NCBI GenBank assembly: GCA_946479515.1
Contig: CAMLGF010000005.1
Location: 36,611 to 100,610 of the forward strand
Length of the DNA: 64,000 nt
From: an uncultured Pseudomonadota bacterium
GTDB lineage: Bacteria > Pseudomonadota > Gammaproteobacteria > Steroidobacterales > Steroidobacteraceae
Direction: 5' to 3'
Shown: piece by piece, positions 34,760-44,278 of the stretch
How the letters are laid out: every line of letters starts with the position of its first letter
Position numbering within the stretch: position 1 is the stretch's first letter
The notes under the pieces: generated by a model
Told to the model about the DNA's origin: nothing
Database searches by the model: none
The model's input: only the letters and a program-made list of their open reading frames with translations
Position numbers and translations under genes: made by a program

Positions 34760-37700
34760 ATGATTCAGGATCCTAATCGCAGCTCCGTCTCCACGGCCAC
34801 ACTTGCGCTGCTGTGCGCCTGCTTCGTCCTGAGCGGCATCGCCGCGCTCGTCTATCAGACCGCCTGGACCCGACAGTTCGCGATCGTCTTCGGCACCTCC
34901 GAGCTGGCCATCGCCACGGTGCTCGCGGCCTACATGGGTGGCCTCGCGCTCGGCGCGTTGCTGGCCGAGAGATTCCTGCCGCGAGTGCTTCGGCCAGTGC
35001 TGACGTACGCATTGCTCGAGCTGGGCATCGCCGCGAGCGCGCTGTTCGTCGTGCCGGCGCTGCTCTGGGTATCCAACGTGGCGCTGCAGGCGTTCTTCGG
35101 CAATCAGCCCGCGCCGCCGGACAGCGAGCATGCCGCGACCACTCTTTTCTATCTGGTCAGCGCCTTCATCGCACTGGCCCTGCCCACGACGCTCATGGGA
35201 GCCACGCTGCCGATGCTGGCGCGCTACGCGGTCGCCGAGGAAGCGCAGATCGGTCGCCGCATTGGTCTGCTCTATGCGATGAACACGGCGGGCGCCGTCG
35301 TCGGCGCCCTGCTCACAGCCTTCACGCTGCTGCCCGAACTGGGTCTGTCGCGGACCATCTGGGTGGCGGCCGTGCTGAATGGTTTCGTGTTCCTGCTGGC
35401 CGTGATGCTGGCCAAACGACAGGCCGCACCGGTGCCGCCCAAGGGCTATTCGCTCGGCGGCAACGAAGAGCCCATCCTGGGTGATGCCATCGCTCCCCTG
35501 CCGCCGCCGCCGCCCTCGCCGCTGCTGCGGCCGCGCGTGCCGCTGTTCGCCGCCTTGCCCGGCACCGGCCTCGTGCTGCCGCTGATGTTGCTGGCCGGCG
35601 CGGTTGCGTTCTTCCAGGAGGTGCTCTGGAGCCGCATGCTGACGCACGTCGTCGGCAGCAGCGTGTACGCCTTCGGCGTCATGGTGGCGAGCTTTCTCGC
35701 CGGCATCGCGCTGGGAGGTGGTCTGGGCGCGGCGATCGCGCGTCGGCGCGAGCGCGCGGCATTGGCACTGGCCATCGCGTTGATCGCGGCCGCCGCCGCG
35801 GCCGCCGTCGCCTATCTGCAACTGGAGTCGCTGCTGCCCGCGCAAGGCGGGTTGCTGCGCAATTCCCGCCAGATCCTCGGAACGACGCTGCCGGTGAATG
35901 CCCTGTTCTCGGGCCTGCTGCTGCTGCCCATGACCGTGGCCATCGGCATGACCTATCCACTGGCGGTACGCGTGCTGGCGCGCGACGCGGACGACGCCGC
36001 GCCGGCGAGCGCGCGCGTGTATTCCTGGAATACGGTGGGCGCCATCGTCGGTTCGCTGGCGGCGGGGTTCCTGCTCATCCCGGCGCTCAAGTACGAGGGC
36101 GCGGTGCGCGTGGCCGTCTACGCCAGCGCGGCCCTGGGCGTCGCCGCGGTCTGGATGCTGTTGCCGCTCAACAAATGGTTTGCCACGGGCGTGACCGTCG
36201 CGGCGCTCGCCGGATGCGCAGGGTTCCAGCCGCAGGCGCCGTTGAAACTGCTGGTGACCTCGCCGCTCAACGTGGGCAACAAGGCGCGCATTCTCGACTA
36301 CGACGTGGGCCGCAGCGCGAGCGTGGTGATGCTTGCCCAGGACGGCGGCCTCGCCATCCGCACCAATGGCTTGCCCGAAGCGCTCATGGAAGGCCCCGGC
36401 TCCCTGGCGCGCTTCAGCGGCGAGTTCTGGTTGTCGCCGCTGGCGGTGCTCGCACGACCGGACGCGCGCGACATGCTGATCGTCGGATTCGGCGGCGGCG
36501 TCGTCATCGAGGGCGTGCCGCCGTCCATCGCACGCATCGACGTGATCGAGCTCGAACCCAAGGTCATCGACGCCAATCGCAAGAGCGCGCATCTGCGCAA
36601 GCGCGATCCGTTGGCCGACCCACGCGTCAATGTGATCGTCAACGACGCGCGCGGCGCGCTGCGACTCACGAGTCGGCAGTACGACGCGATCGTCTCGCAG
36701 CCCTCGCATCCGTGGACCGCGGGCGCCTCGCATCTGTACACCCGTGAGTTCATCCAGCTCGCGCACGACCACTTGAACCCCGGTGGCGTATTCGTGCAAT
36801 GGATGAACGTGAACTTCATGGACGAGGATCTCATGCGCTCGCTGTGCGCCACGCTGATGGACGTCTTCCCGGAATTGCGCGTCTATCGCCCGGATCCCAC
36901 CACCCTGGTGTTCGTGGCCAGTGACCTGCCCTTGCCGATCGAGCAGCGCCTGGCGGACACGGGCCTGCCGCTGCGCAACTCGCCCCTGCACTACGCGCGC
37001 TTCGGCATCAATTGTCTCGAGGACCTGGTGAGTGCGCTGGTGCTGGACACGGACGGCGCGCGCCAGCTCGCCACGGGGGCGCGCCTCATCACCGACGACG
37101 ACAACCGCATGGCGACCTCGAACGTGTTCGAGAAATCGCGCGGCATGACCGCCGATGACAGCGGGCGCCTGCTCGCCGGCCTGGATCCGCTGGAGCGCGC
37201 CGACTCGTTCGTTTACCAGCGACTGGGCGATTCGCTGTCCTTCGCGTACATCGCGCGCAAGAACGCCACGTTCGTGCTGCTCGATCGCAGCCTCGCCGAC
37301 CGCATGGCGCGCATGGCCAACATCCTCGGGCACTCGCCGGCCGGCGAGTACGTGAAAGCCTTCTATTATCGCGCCGTGCGGCAGGTGAGCCGGTCCAATG
37401 AACTGTTGCGTCTCGCCATCGACGACTATCCGGGCGACAACGCCCTGCGCGAGGAATACCTGCGGCCCTGGTTCGCTCCCCTGGCCAATGCCAAGGCTCC
37501 GCCCGAGATCGACGAACTGGCGCGCGGACTCGCGCCGCTGCCAGGCCTGCTGCTGCAGGCCGCGCGCCATGCGGTCAACAACGAATGGCGTGAAGTGGCT
37601 TTGGCCGACTCGGAGCTCGCGCGCATTTCCTGGACGGATGCCTGGTACCCGGAAGCGGCCGAGCTGCGCGCCAACTGGCGCCTGCGAGTCTCGAATCCGG

Positions 37701-38020
37701 GGGAACGGCGCCGCTACGCGGATGAGGCACTGCTGATGCTCGACCGGCTCGCCGGCATGAGCCCGACCGTCAGCCTGTATGGGCTGCGCACGCGCGCCGG
37801 CCTGGCCGCCGACCGCCCCGACATCGTGCTCGAGTCGCTGTCTAACTACGCGCGCCTGGCGCTGGGCATGATGCGCGCCGGCCTGCAGTCGACGGAAGCT
37901 TCACGGGAGGAGACCGCGGCGCTGGTCGATGTGCTGGAAAGCATCGCCGCCAAGCCCGGTGTCGATGCCGTGCGCGTCGCCGAGGTGCGCGCCGAGATCG
38001 CGCAACTGCGCACGCCCTGA
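34760..38020 (+). CDS. Membrane-fused spermidine-synthase-like protein
   Basis: The 1086-residue protein joins three parts. Residues about 1-490 hold some 12 transmembrane helices in two blocks (for example AALVYQTAWTRQFAIVFGTS near the start and YSWNTVGAIVGSLAAGFLL). Residues about 500-760 form a spermidine-synthase-type fold with LIVGFGGGVVIEGV, the acidic DVIELEPKVIDANR and VNDARGALRL. The usual catalytic DSSDP motif is replaced by SQPSHPWTAG, so aminopropyl transfer is doubtful. The remaining 300 residues are helical and repeat-like. Similar fusions are widespread but poorly characterised. It follows a divergent SAM-using gene. Confidence 0.85.
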   Translation: MIQDPNRSSVSTATLALLCACFVLSGIAALVYQTAWTRQFAIVFGTSELAIATVLAAYMGGLALGALLAERFLPRVLRPVLTYALLELGIAASALFVVPALLWVSNVALQAFFGNQPAPPDSEHAATTLFYLVSAFIALALPTTLMGATLPMLARYAVAEEAQIGRRIGLLYAMNTAGAVVGALLTAFTLLPELGLSRTIWVAAVLNGFVFLLAVMLAKRQAAPVPPKGYSLGGNEEPILGDAIAPLPPPPPSPLLRPRVPLFAALPGTGLVLPLMLLAGAVAFFQEVLWSRMLTHVVGSSVYAFGVMVASFLAGIALGGGLGAAIARRRERAALALAIALIAAAAAAAVAYLQLESLLPAQGGLLRNSRQILGTTLPVNALFSGLLLLPMTVAIGMTYPLAVRVLARDADDAAPASARVYSWNTVGAIVGSLAAGFLLIPALKYEGAVRVAVYASAALGVAAVWMLLPLNKWFATGVTVAALAGCAGFQPQAPLKLLVTSPLNVGNKARILDYDVGRSASVVMLAQDGGLAIRTNGLPEALMEGPGSLARFSGEFWLSPLAVLARPDARDMLIVGFGGGVVIEGVPPSIARIDVIELEPKVIDANRKSAHLRKRDPLADPRVNVIVNDARGALRLTSRQYDAIVSQPSHPWTAGASHLYTREFIQLAHDHLNPGGVFVQWMNVNFMDEDLMRSLCATLMDVFPELRVYRPDPTTLVFVASDLPLPIEQRLADTGLPLRNSPLHYARFGINCLEDLVSALVLDTDGARQLATGARLITDDDNRMATSNVFEKSRGMTADDSGRLLAGLDPLERADSFVYQRLGDSLSFAYIARKNATFVLLDRSLADRMARMANILGHSPAGEYVKAFYYRAVRQVSRSNELLRLAIDDYPGDNALREEYLRPWFAPLANAKAPPEIDELARGLAPLPGLLLQAARHAVNNEWREVALADSELARISWTDAWYPEAAELRANWRLRVSNPGERRRYADEALLMLDRLAGMSPTVSLYGLRTRAGLAADRPDIVLESLSNYARLALGMMRAGLQSTEASREETAALVDVLESIAAKPGVDAVRVAEVRAEIAQLRTP

Positions 38021-38029
38021 GCACCGCAT

Positions 38030-39103
38030 TCAGCCCGCGGCGGGCTGGGCGGGCTCGGCAGGGGCCGCCGGGGCGGCAGGCGCTGGTTCGCTCGCAGGCA
38101 GGGAGTCCTGCAGCGGCGCGGCCACCGCCGGAGTGGGCTCCTCCGGATTCGCGGGCTTGAAGTCTGGCGGTAGATCCGCGGGATCGATCTCCAGGCCGAC
38201 CATCTGCGGCAGACCATCGGCCTTCTTGAGGGTCTCCAGCACCAGGTCCCAGTGAATCGCGGTCGGCGATTCACCGAGCGCGGCATTGGCCAGCGCGTAG
38301 AAGCCTTCGAGATCCACGTCGCGGCTCTGGCCCTCGGCATCCACCGGCGGATGCACCTCGAGCCAGACCTGGCCATTGACCCGCGCCACCTTCACCGGCT
38401 CGTTGATGAGCCAGACGGGCGTGTTGATGGGCACCTGCGGGAACAGCGACTCGATGTCCTCCGGGTACATGCGGATGCAACCGTGCGTGATGGCCATGCC
38501 CACGGCAATGGGATTGTTGGTGCCGTGAATGAGATATGCGCCGGGCTTGAGGTCGAGACGCATGGCGTACGCGCCCAGCGGATTGTCCGGCCCGGCCTTC
38601 ACCACGCGCGGCAGCGGATCGCCGCGCTCGGCGTGTTCCTTGCGAACCGACTCCGGCGGGCTCCAGGGGGGATTCCTGCGCTTGTCGACGATGCGCGTGC
38701 GGCCGAGCGGCGTGCTCCAGTCCATCTTGCCGATGCTCACCGGAAAGGTGATGACCTGCGGCGTCTCGCCCTTCTTCGGCTTGGGAAAATAGTACAGGCG
38801 ATGCTCGGGTAGATTGACCACGATGCCTTCGCGCGCGCTCTGCGGCAGCAGCCGCTGGTTCGGGATGAGGATGGGCGTGCCCTCGCCCGGCAACCACAGG
38901 TCCACGCCGGGATTCGCGCGCTGGATTTCCTCGTACCCGAGGCTGTAACGCCGGGCGAGATCGGGCAGCGTGTCCTCGGCGTGGGCGGTGATGGACTCCA
39001 CGTCGCCGAACATCAGTGCATCCGGACTGGCAAGCGGATATTGCGTGGCCTGTGCCACTCCCGCGGATGCCACCAGCGCCAGGATTGCCGTCATCGAACG
39101 CAT
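38030..39103 (-). CDS. LysM/YkuD-type L,D-transpeptidase
   Basis: The enzyme cross-links peptidoglycan or attaches lipoprotein via meso-DAP in the periplasm. It has a signal peptide ([19 protein letters not shown]), a LysM-like N-terminal region ([19 protein letters not shown]), and a YkuD catalytic domain with HGTNN and the nucleophile motif [12 protein letters not shown]. It ends in a Pro/Ala-rich tail (about 25 residues). ATG 39103 is chosen for its AAGG site and because it starts the signal peptide; longer starts up to 39208 would overlap the apt promoter and start. 357 residues. Confidence 0.9.
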   Translation of the reverse strand: MRSMTAILALVASAGVAQATQYPLASPDALMFGDVESITAHAEDTLPDLARRYSLGYEEIQRANPGVDLWLPGEGTPILIPNQRLLPQSAREGIVVNLPEHRLYYFPKPKKGETPQVITFPVSIGKMDWSTPLGRTRIVDKRRNPPWSPPESVRKEHAERGDPLPRVVKAGPDNPLGAYAMRLDLKPGAYLIHGTNNPIAVGMAITHGCIRMYPEDIESLFPQVPINTPVWLINEPVKVARVNGQVWLEVHPPVDAEGQSRDVDLEGFYALANAALGESPTAIHWDLVLETLKKADGLPQMVGLEIDPADLPPDFKPANPEEPTPAVAAPLQDSLPASEPAPAAPAAPAEPAQPAAG

Positions 39104-39126
39104 CGCACACCTTGAAGCCATTCGTC

Positions 39127-39156
39127 TGGACACAGTCTTGCACAAATCCCTACACT
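39127..39156 (+). promoter_or_regulatory. Putative apt promoter
   Basis: TGGACA (39127-39132), an 18-base spacer and TACACT (39151-39156) predict a start near 39163, just before the apt GTG at 39165, implying a nearly leaderless mRNA. Confidence 0.45.
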
Positions 39157-39164
39157 GCGGCGCC

Positions 39165-39701
<537 letters not shown>

Positions 39702-39708
39702 CACCGGC

Positions 39709-40425
39709 GTGGCCGTGCGCACCTTCGTGCTGATCGCCGGAGCCTGGCACGGCGCATGGTGCTGGCAGCGCCTGACCCCGCTGCTGACCGCGCGCGGACA
39801 TCGCGTGCTCACGCCCGAACTGCCAGGCACCGGCGGCGACCGTGGCGGCGCGGCGAGCGCCACGCTCGAATCCTGGGCCCAATCGCTCGCGCAGTGCGTG
39901 GCGGCGGAGACCTCCCCGGTCCTGGTCGGCCACAGTCGCGCGGGCATCGTCATCAGCCGCGCGGCCGAGCTCGTTCCCGAACGCATCGAGCGGCTGGTCT
40001 ATCTCGCCGCCTACCTTCTGCCCGCGGGCGAGACCATGGCCGCCGTGGCGCGCGCCGATCGCGACTCGCTGGTTCCCGCCAACATGATCGCCGCGAGCAG
40101 CGGCATCACCTGCACGTTGCGGCCGCAGATCGTGCGCGAGGCCTTCTATGGCGACTGCGACCCGGAGACGGCGGCCCTGGCCGAGGCGCAGCTCTCGCCC
40201 GAACCTCTCAAGCCGCTGGTGACAGCGCTGAAGATCAGCGATACGCGCTTCGGTGCCGTGTCGCGCGCGTACATCGAATGCACCCGTGACCGTACGCTGA
40301 CGCTCGGCGCACAGCGGCGCATGCAGGCCGTGCTGCCCTGCGCGCCGGTCATCACACTGGAGTCGGATCATTCCCCCTTTCTCTCGCACCCCCGTGAGCT
40401 CGCGGAGGTGCTGAGCGGCCTTTGA
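39709..40425 (+). CDS. Alpha/beta-hydrolase, MES/EstC-like
   Basis: A 238-residue hydrolase with the oxyanion segment VLIAGAWHGAWCWQ, nucleophile elbow VLVGHSRAGIVIS, and the acid-His pair in the C-terminal third (LESDHSPFLSHP). This pattern is shared by esterases of the EstC/plant methylesterase type. Starts at GTG 39709 or GTG 39715 are both possible. It is probably cotranscribed with apt. Substrate unknown. Confidence 0.85.
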   Translation: MAVRTFVLIAGAWHGAWCWQRLTPLLTARGHRVLTPELPGTGGDRGGAASATLESWAQSLAQCVAAETSPVLVGHSRAGIVISRAAELVPERIERLVYLAAYLLPAGETMAAVARADRDSLVPANMIAASSGITCTLRPQIVREAFYGDCDPETAALAEAQLSPEPLKPLVTALKISDTRFGAVSRAYIECTRDRTLTLGAQRRMQAVLPCAPVITLESDHSPFLSHPRELAEVLSGL

Positions 40426-40434
40426 CGCGGCGGC

Positions 40435-40839
40435 TCAGGAGCGAATGTTGATTTCGATCTGGATACCGTCCGGATCGAACACGAACAGCTGGCGGAGCGG
40501 CCTGCCGGGAACCTGGGTCACGCGAAACGCCACGCCGTGCTGCTGGAACTTCGCCACCAGCTCGTCGAAATCGGTGGCCGCGAACGCAATGTGGTCCACG
40601 CTGCCGCTGCCGTGATCATTGGGATCGGCCGGATTGGCGTCCGTGCGCGAAGTGGCGTCGTAGCTCGCACGCTCGGCCACGTGGATGCAGGCGACGTCGC
40701 CGGCGTAGATCCACAATCCCTTGAAGCGAAACGGCGGGCGATCGCCCGCGTGCAGCCCCAGCACGTCGCAATAGAAGTGACGGGTCTTCTCCAGGTCCTT
40801 GGCGAGCACCATGTAGTGCTGCATTTGTGTGATAGGCAT
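40435..40839 (-). CDS. VOC-family (glyoxalase/dioxygenase-like) protein
   Basis: A 134-residue single-domain VOC protein with metal-binding positions at the start (MQHYMVLAKDLEKTRHFYCDVLGL), in the middle (VDHIAFAA) and near the end (FVFDPDGIQIEIN). The superfamily includes glyoxalase I, dioxygenases and resistance proteins; which of these it is cannot be decided. The ATG at 40839 leaves an 11-base gap to the AEC transporter gene upstream. Confidence 0.85.
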   Translation of the reverse strand: MPITQMQHYMVLAKDLEKTRHFYCDVLGLHAGDRPPFRFKGLWIYAGDVACIHVAERASYDATSRTDANPADPNDHGSGSVDHIAFAATDFDELVAKFQQHGVAFRVTQVPGRPLRQLFVFDPDGIQIEINIRS

Positions 40840-40850
40840 GACGGGGCAGA

Positions 40851-41756
40851 CTAAACAAATGTGACCGCCAGGGGAATCCACAGCGCGCCGGTGAACACCG
40901 AGATGGCGGCGGCACTCGCGGTGAGCTCGAGGTCGAGGCCCTCGCGTGCTGAGAGCACCATGGCGGTGAAGCCGATGGGCGCGGCGGCGCCCAGCGCCAC
41001 GACGCGGGCAGCCTGGCCTTCGAAGCCCAGGGCCCAGGCGAGCAGCACGCCGACCACGAGGCCGAGAGCCGAGCGCATGAGCATCGCGTACCACACTTCC
41101 GCGCGTCGCATCCCGCGCACGTTCACCAGCAGCCCCATCGCCAGTGGCACCAGCAGCACGCAGGCCTGACCCAAATGCAGCAGGAGCGTCAGCCACTGCT
41201 GCGGTATCGGCGCGTCCGCATAATTGACCAGCAACGCGATCGCCAGCACCCACAGCGGCGGCGCGGCGAGCGCGCGCAGCAGCAGAACCGGGATGTCATC
41301 GCGATGTCCGCCGTACTTGCAGGCCACCACCGTGGTGACGGTCCAGGCCAGCACGGCATGCCCCATGTCGAACATCACGAGCTCGGCGAACGGCTCCGCC
41401 GCGAGGCTCAATGCCGCAAATGGATAGATCATCGAGATGTTCATGGACATGGCGCACACGGCCAGCGATCCCTGTCCCGCATCCGCCAGGCGCAGGCGCC
41501 GGCCGACCAGGGTGGCGCCGCCCCAGCCCACCAGCGCGACGCCGATCGCGGCCAGCGGCAGCAGCGCGTGCTCGCGCGCCATCGGCACACCGGCCAGCGC
41601 CCCGAAAATGAGAATGGGCAATCCGATGTGGAACACGAAGTGAAGCAGCGCGCGTCCCTGCGACTCGCCCGCCCAGTCGGCACGGCGGGCCAGCACGCCC
41701 ACGAAGAACAGCGCGGCAATCGCCCCCAGGCGCCCATGCGTCAGCAGGAAATCCAC
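40851..41756 (-). CDS. AEC-family transporter
   Basis: A 301-residue protein of about 10 transmembrane helices with the two-repeat layout of the auxin efflux carrier/BASS-related AEC family (for example AMSMNISMIYPFAALSLAA and MVLSAREGLDLELTASAAA). These carriers export or import small organic anions such as malonate or auxin-like acids. It precedes the VOC gene in a short minus-strand pair; the substrate is unknown. Confidence 0.85.
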   Translation of the reverse strand: MDFLLTHGRLGAIAALFFVGVLARRADWAGESQGRALLHFVFHIGLPILIFGALAGVPMAREHALLPLAAIGVALVGWGGATLVGRRLRLADAGQGSLAVCAMSMNISMIYPFAALSLAAEPFAELVMFDMGHAVLAWTVTTVVACKYGGHRDDIPVLLLRALAAPPLWVLAIALLVNYADAPIPQQWLTLLLHLGQACVLLVPLAMGLLVNVRGMRRAEVWYAMLMRSALGLVVGVLLAWALGFEGQAARVVALGAAAPIGFTAMVLSAREGLDLELTASAAAISVFTGALWIPLAVTFV

Positions 41757-41777
41757 GGGTGGGCCCGTCTGGCCGGT

Positions 41778-42413
41778 TCAGTTGGGTGGTGTGTAGGTCG
41801 CGGCGCCCGCCAGCTTCAGTACCGCCAGACAGGTCGCGCGGGTTTCCACGTAGGGCACGGGCAGCGTGCGTATCTCGCCGTTCTTGAGGTAGCGCCACTC
41901 GGGTGGATAGACCCAGGCCGACACCGGTTGCGCCCACAGGCCTCGCTTGGCGTCGCGTGCCTCGGCTTCGAGATCGCAGAAGCGCGGCTCGCGCATGTAA
42001 CGTCGCAGGGCCCAGGCATGGCCCTCCCGCAGCATGACCTCATTGACGTTGATGCGCTTGCCCTCGGCGACCCGCCAGACCACGGCCACCAGGCGGCGAA
42101 ACTGGTCTTCGGTCGCGACTTCGATCTCGACCGCCGAGCCCAGCGGCAGCAGGGCCATCAGCGCCGCGGAAGACTCGCGGCCATATGGCTGGTCGTATTC
42201 GGGCGTATCGATGGCCGAAAGCCGTACCCGCGCCGGCCCGGAAGCCAGTTGAACCTCGATCGAGTCGCCGTCGGTGATCCGCGTGACCTTGCCGGTCAGC
42301 ACGCGAGTCGCGACGTCGTCGGCGCTGGCCAACGGTCCGCCAAGCACCGCCGCAAGAGCTGCCAGGATGACGCCCCGGCAGGCGCGCCGGGGCGAAGACT
42401 TCTCTCGTTGCAT
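41778..42413 (-). CDS. Exported thermonuclease-family protein (SNase-like)
   Basis: This Ca-dependent nuclease fold has the staphylococcal-nuclease signature: VTRITDGDSIEVQ (metal Asp), VRLSAIDTPEYDQPYG (Arg/Asp), NEVMLREGHAWALRRY, and the C-terminal EARDAKRGLWAQ. A signal peptide (MQREKSSPRRACRGVILAALAAVLGG) directs export; ATG 42413 is preferred over 42437. Length 211. It is the last minus-strand gene before the starch locus. Confidence 0.88.
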   Translation of the reverse strand: MQREKSSPRRACRGVILAALAAVLGGPLASADDVATRVLTGKVTRITDGDSIEVQLASGPARVRLSAIDTPEYDQPYGRESSAALMALLPLGSAVEIEVATEDQFRRLVAVVWRVAEGKRINVNEVMLREGHAWALRRYMREPRFCDLEAEARDAKRGLWAQPVSAWVYPPEWRYLKNGEIRTLPVPYVETRATCLAVLKLAGAATYTPPN

Positions 42414-42456
42414 GGCCACCGTGTAGCACATCGCCACGACAATGCCGAGTACGAGG

Positions 42457-42498
42457 AAAAAAAGCCTTCGCCGCGGAGGGGGAGGAAGCGGCGAAGGC
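42457..42498 (-). terminator. Intrinsic terminator on the minus strand
   Basis: GCCTTCGCCGC (42464-42474) and GCGGCGAAGGC (42488-42498) form a perfect 11-bp stem with a 13-base loop. On the minus strand it runs directly into TTTTTTT (42457-42463). No complete minus-strand gene ends here: the only transcript it can stop is one starting in the 42499-42600 interval, next to LacI site A. Confidence 0.85.
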
Positions 42499-42549
42499 CG
42501 GGCAACGAACCAGTGCGGACTGAAGACTTGCGTGCATCTTTGCCCTCCC
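42499..42549 (-). other. Ribosome site and start of an orphan minus-strand unit
   Basis: A strong site GGGAGG (42544-42549) lies 6 bases before an ATG at 42537 (MHASLQSALVRCP...). The frame runs through the terminator at 42457-42498. The leader resembles that of the TonB receptor at 52039: GTTAGGGGAGGG here versus GTTAGGAGGGG there, and AAGTCTTCAGTC versus AAGACTTCCAGTC. It may be the remains of a deleted receptor gene, or a short leader/RNA. Confidence 0.4.
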
Positions 42550-42573
42550 CTAACAGGCTTGCATCAGTAGTTC

Positions 42574-42587
42574 TGCATACGTATTCG
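42574..42587. promoter_or_regulatory. LacI-type operator, site A
   Basis: TGCATACGTATTCG, matching the 14-bp motif TG[AC]ATACGTAT[TG]C[AG] of this locus. It lies 37 bases before the halogenase 1 ATG and 37 bases before the orphan minus-strand ATG at 42537, so it could serve both directions. Confidence 0.8.
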
Positions 42588-42624
42588 TACCCCTGTGGTC
42601 ACACCGCGATGCAAACTTCCGCCA

Positions 42625-44160
42625 ATGGAACCGATTTCGGCACCGGTCCGGTCCGTGGTCATCGTCGGCGGCGGGACGGCCGGCTGGATGACGGCCGCCT
42701 CGCTTGCGCACCGCCTCGGCCGGCTCGGCACGGTGATCACGCTGGTGGAATCCTCGGCCATCGGCACGATTGGCGTGGGCGAAGCGACCGTGCCGGCCAT
42801 CCTGCGGTACTTCCAGTCGCTGGGCCTCGATGCGTTCGAAGTCATGAAGGCGACCCAGGGCACGGTGAAGCTCGCCATCGAGTTCGACGGCTGGCGGCGC
42901 GGTCAGTCCTTCATGCATCCCTTCGGCCGCTACGGCCTCGAGGCCGGCCCGGTGGCCTTCCACCATCTCTGGAACCGGCTGCGCCGCTCGGGCAACCCCG
43001 GCGAACTCGACGAGTACGCCATGGGGGCACAGCTCGCGCGCGCCGGGCGTGTCTCGCTGCCGCCGGAGAATGCCCGCGTCGATTTCGAACATTTCGACTG
43101 GGCGCTGCACTTCGATGCCGCGCGCTTCGCCGCGTTGCTGCGCTCGTTCGCCGAAGCCCGCGGCGTACGGCGCATCGACGCCAGGGTGGCCGAGGTGCTC
43201 ACGGCAAATGGCCGGATCAGCGGCGTGCGCCTGGACTCCGGCCAGCAGCTGACGGCCAGCCTGTACATCGATTGCAGTGGCTTCCATCGCCTGCTCATCG
43301 ACAAGACGCTCGAGGCGGGCTTCGTCGACTGGCGCCAATGGCTGGTGTGCGATCGGGCCGTGGCGCTACCGTGCGCACCGGCGGAATCGGAGCACATCGT
43401 ACCCAGCACGCGCGCCCGCGCGCTGCCCGCCGGCTGGGCCTGGCGCATTCCCCTGCAGAATCGCGTCGGCAACGGCTATGTCTACTCCTCGGACCACCTC
43501 AGCGACGAGCAGGCATTGCGAACGTTGCGCGATCAACTGGAAGGCGAACCGCTCGCCGATGCCAATCTGGTCAAGTTCCGCGCCGGGCACGTGCGGCGCT
43601 TCTGGGTGGCGAACTGCGTGGCGATCGGCCTCGCCGGCGGTTTCCTCGAGCCGCTGGAGTCCACCAGCATTGCGCTGATCCAGATGGGCATCGACAAGCT
43701 GCTGCACTTCTGGCCGGACGAAGCCATGAGCCCTGAGCAGACCGGCGCGCTCGCCGACGAATACAACCGGCTGTCGACCGTGGAATACGAGCGCATCCGC
43801 GACTTCATCATCCTGCACTACAGCGCCAATGGACGCGATCGTCCCGAAGACGGCGATCTGTGGCACTACTGCCGCCAGATGCCGCTGCCAGACACCCTGG
43901 CTCGCAAGCTCGAGCTGTACCGCGCGCGCGGCCTCATCCAGCTGCTCGATTCGGAGAGCTTCTTCGATCCCAGCTGGCTGTGCCTGTACGGCAATCTCGG
44001 CATCGAGGCCGCGTCCTGGGATCCGCTCGCCAACCTGCTGCCGCTGCCCGAGCTCGAGGAAGTGACGCGGCGCGTGCGCGCCGACATCGTGCGCACCGCG
44101 CAGCAGGCCCGCCCGCACCGGGAGTTCCTGCGGATCGCCGGCGCGTTGGCGGAGCCGTAG
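42625..44160 (+). CDS. Flavin-dependent tryptophan-halogenase-like protein 1
   Basis: The 511-residue protein has the FAD-dependent halogenase plan: dinucleotide motif GGGTAGW at about residues 15-21, the catalytic lysine in GTVKLAIEF (Lys82), the WxWxIP motif as WAWRIP (271-276), and the partner glutamate in FLEPLESTS (about 345). All residues thought necessary for halogenation are retained. It is preceded by LacI site A and lies upstream of the pullulanase. Such genes often accompany TonB receptors, and some relatives brominate indole in vitro; the natural substrate is unknown. ATG 42625 is preferred over GTG 42595. Confidence 0.9.
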   Translation: MEPISAPVRSVVIVGGGTAGWMTAASLAHRLGRLGTVITLVESSAIGTIGVGEATVPAILRYFQSLGLDAFEVMKATQGTVKLAIEFDGWRRGQSFMHPFGRYGLEAGPVAFHHLWNRLRRSGNPGELDEYAMGAQLARAGRVSLPPENARVDFEHFDWALHFDAARFAALLRSFAEARGVRRIDARVAEVLTANGRISGVRLDSGQQLTASLYIDCSGFHRLLIDKTLEAGFVDWRQWLVCDRAVALPCAPAESEHIVPSTRARALPAGWAWRIPLQNRVGNGYVYSSDHLSDEQALRTLRDQLEGEPLADANLVKFRAGHVRRFWVANCVAIGLAGGFLEPLESTSIALIQMGIDKLLHFWPDEAMSPEQTGALADEYNRLSTVEYERIRDFIILHYSANGRDRPEDGDLWHYCRQMPLPDTLARKLELYRARGLIQLLDSESFFDPSWLCLYGNLGIEAASWDPLANLLPLPELEEVTRRVRADIVRTAQQARPHREFLRIAGALAEP

Positions 44161-44183
44161 GTCGCGCCCCACACGCCGCGCTC

Positions 44184-44197
44184 TGCATACGTATTCG
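44184..44197. promoter_or_regulatory. LacI-type operator, site B
   Basis: TGCATACGTATTCG, identical to site A, 82 bases upstream of the pullulanase start, in the gap after halogenase 1. It gives the pullulanase its own regulated promoter. Confidence 0.8.
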
Positions 44198-44278
44198 TAA
44201 GCGCGTCGCCGTGCACCTGGATTAGCGTCACGGTCAAGAAGCAGGCGGCCAGCCTGCCTGTAGATAGGGAGATCGCAC

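Noticed and set aside
34754..37570. Very long open frame on the minus strand, rich in Arg, His, Gln and Gly
   Set aside because: It lies wholly opposite the spermidine-synthase-like gene, has no domain pattern, and its composition is that of an antisense shadow in GC-rich DNA.
41175..43736. Plus-strand open frame of about 850 codons
   Set aside because: It covers parts of the AEC carrier, nuclease and halogenase 1 regions in the wrong frame or on the wrong strand; no motif.
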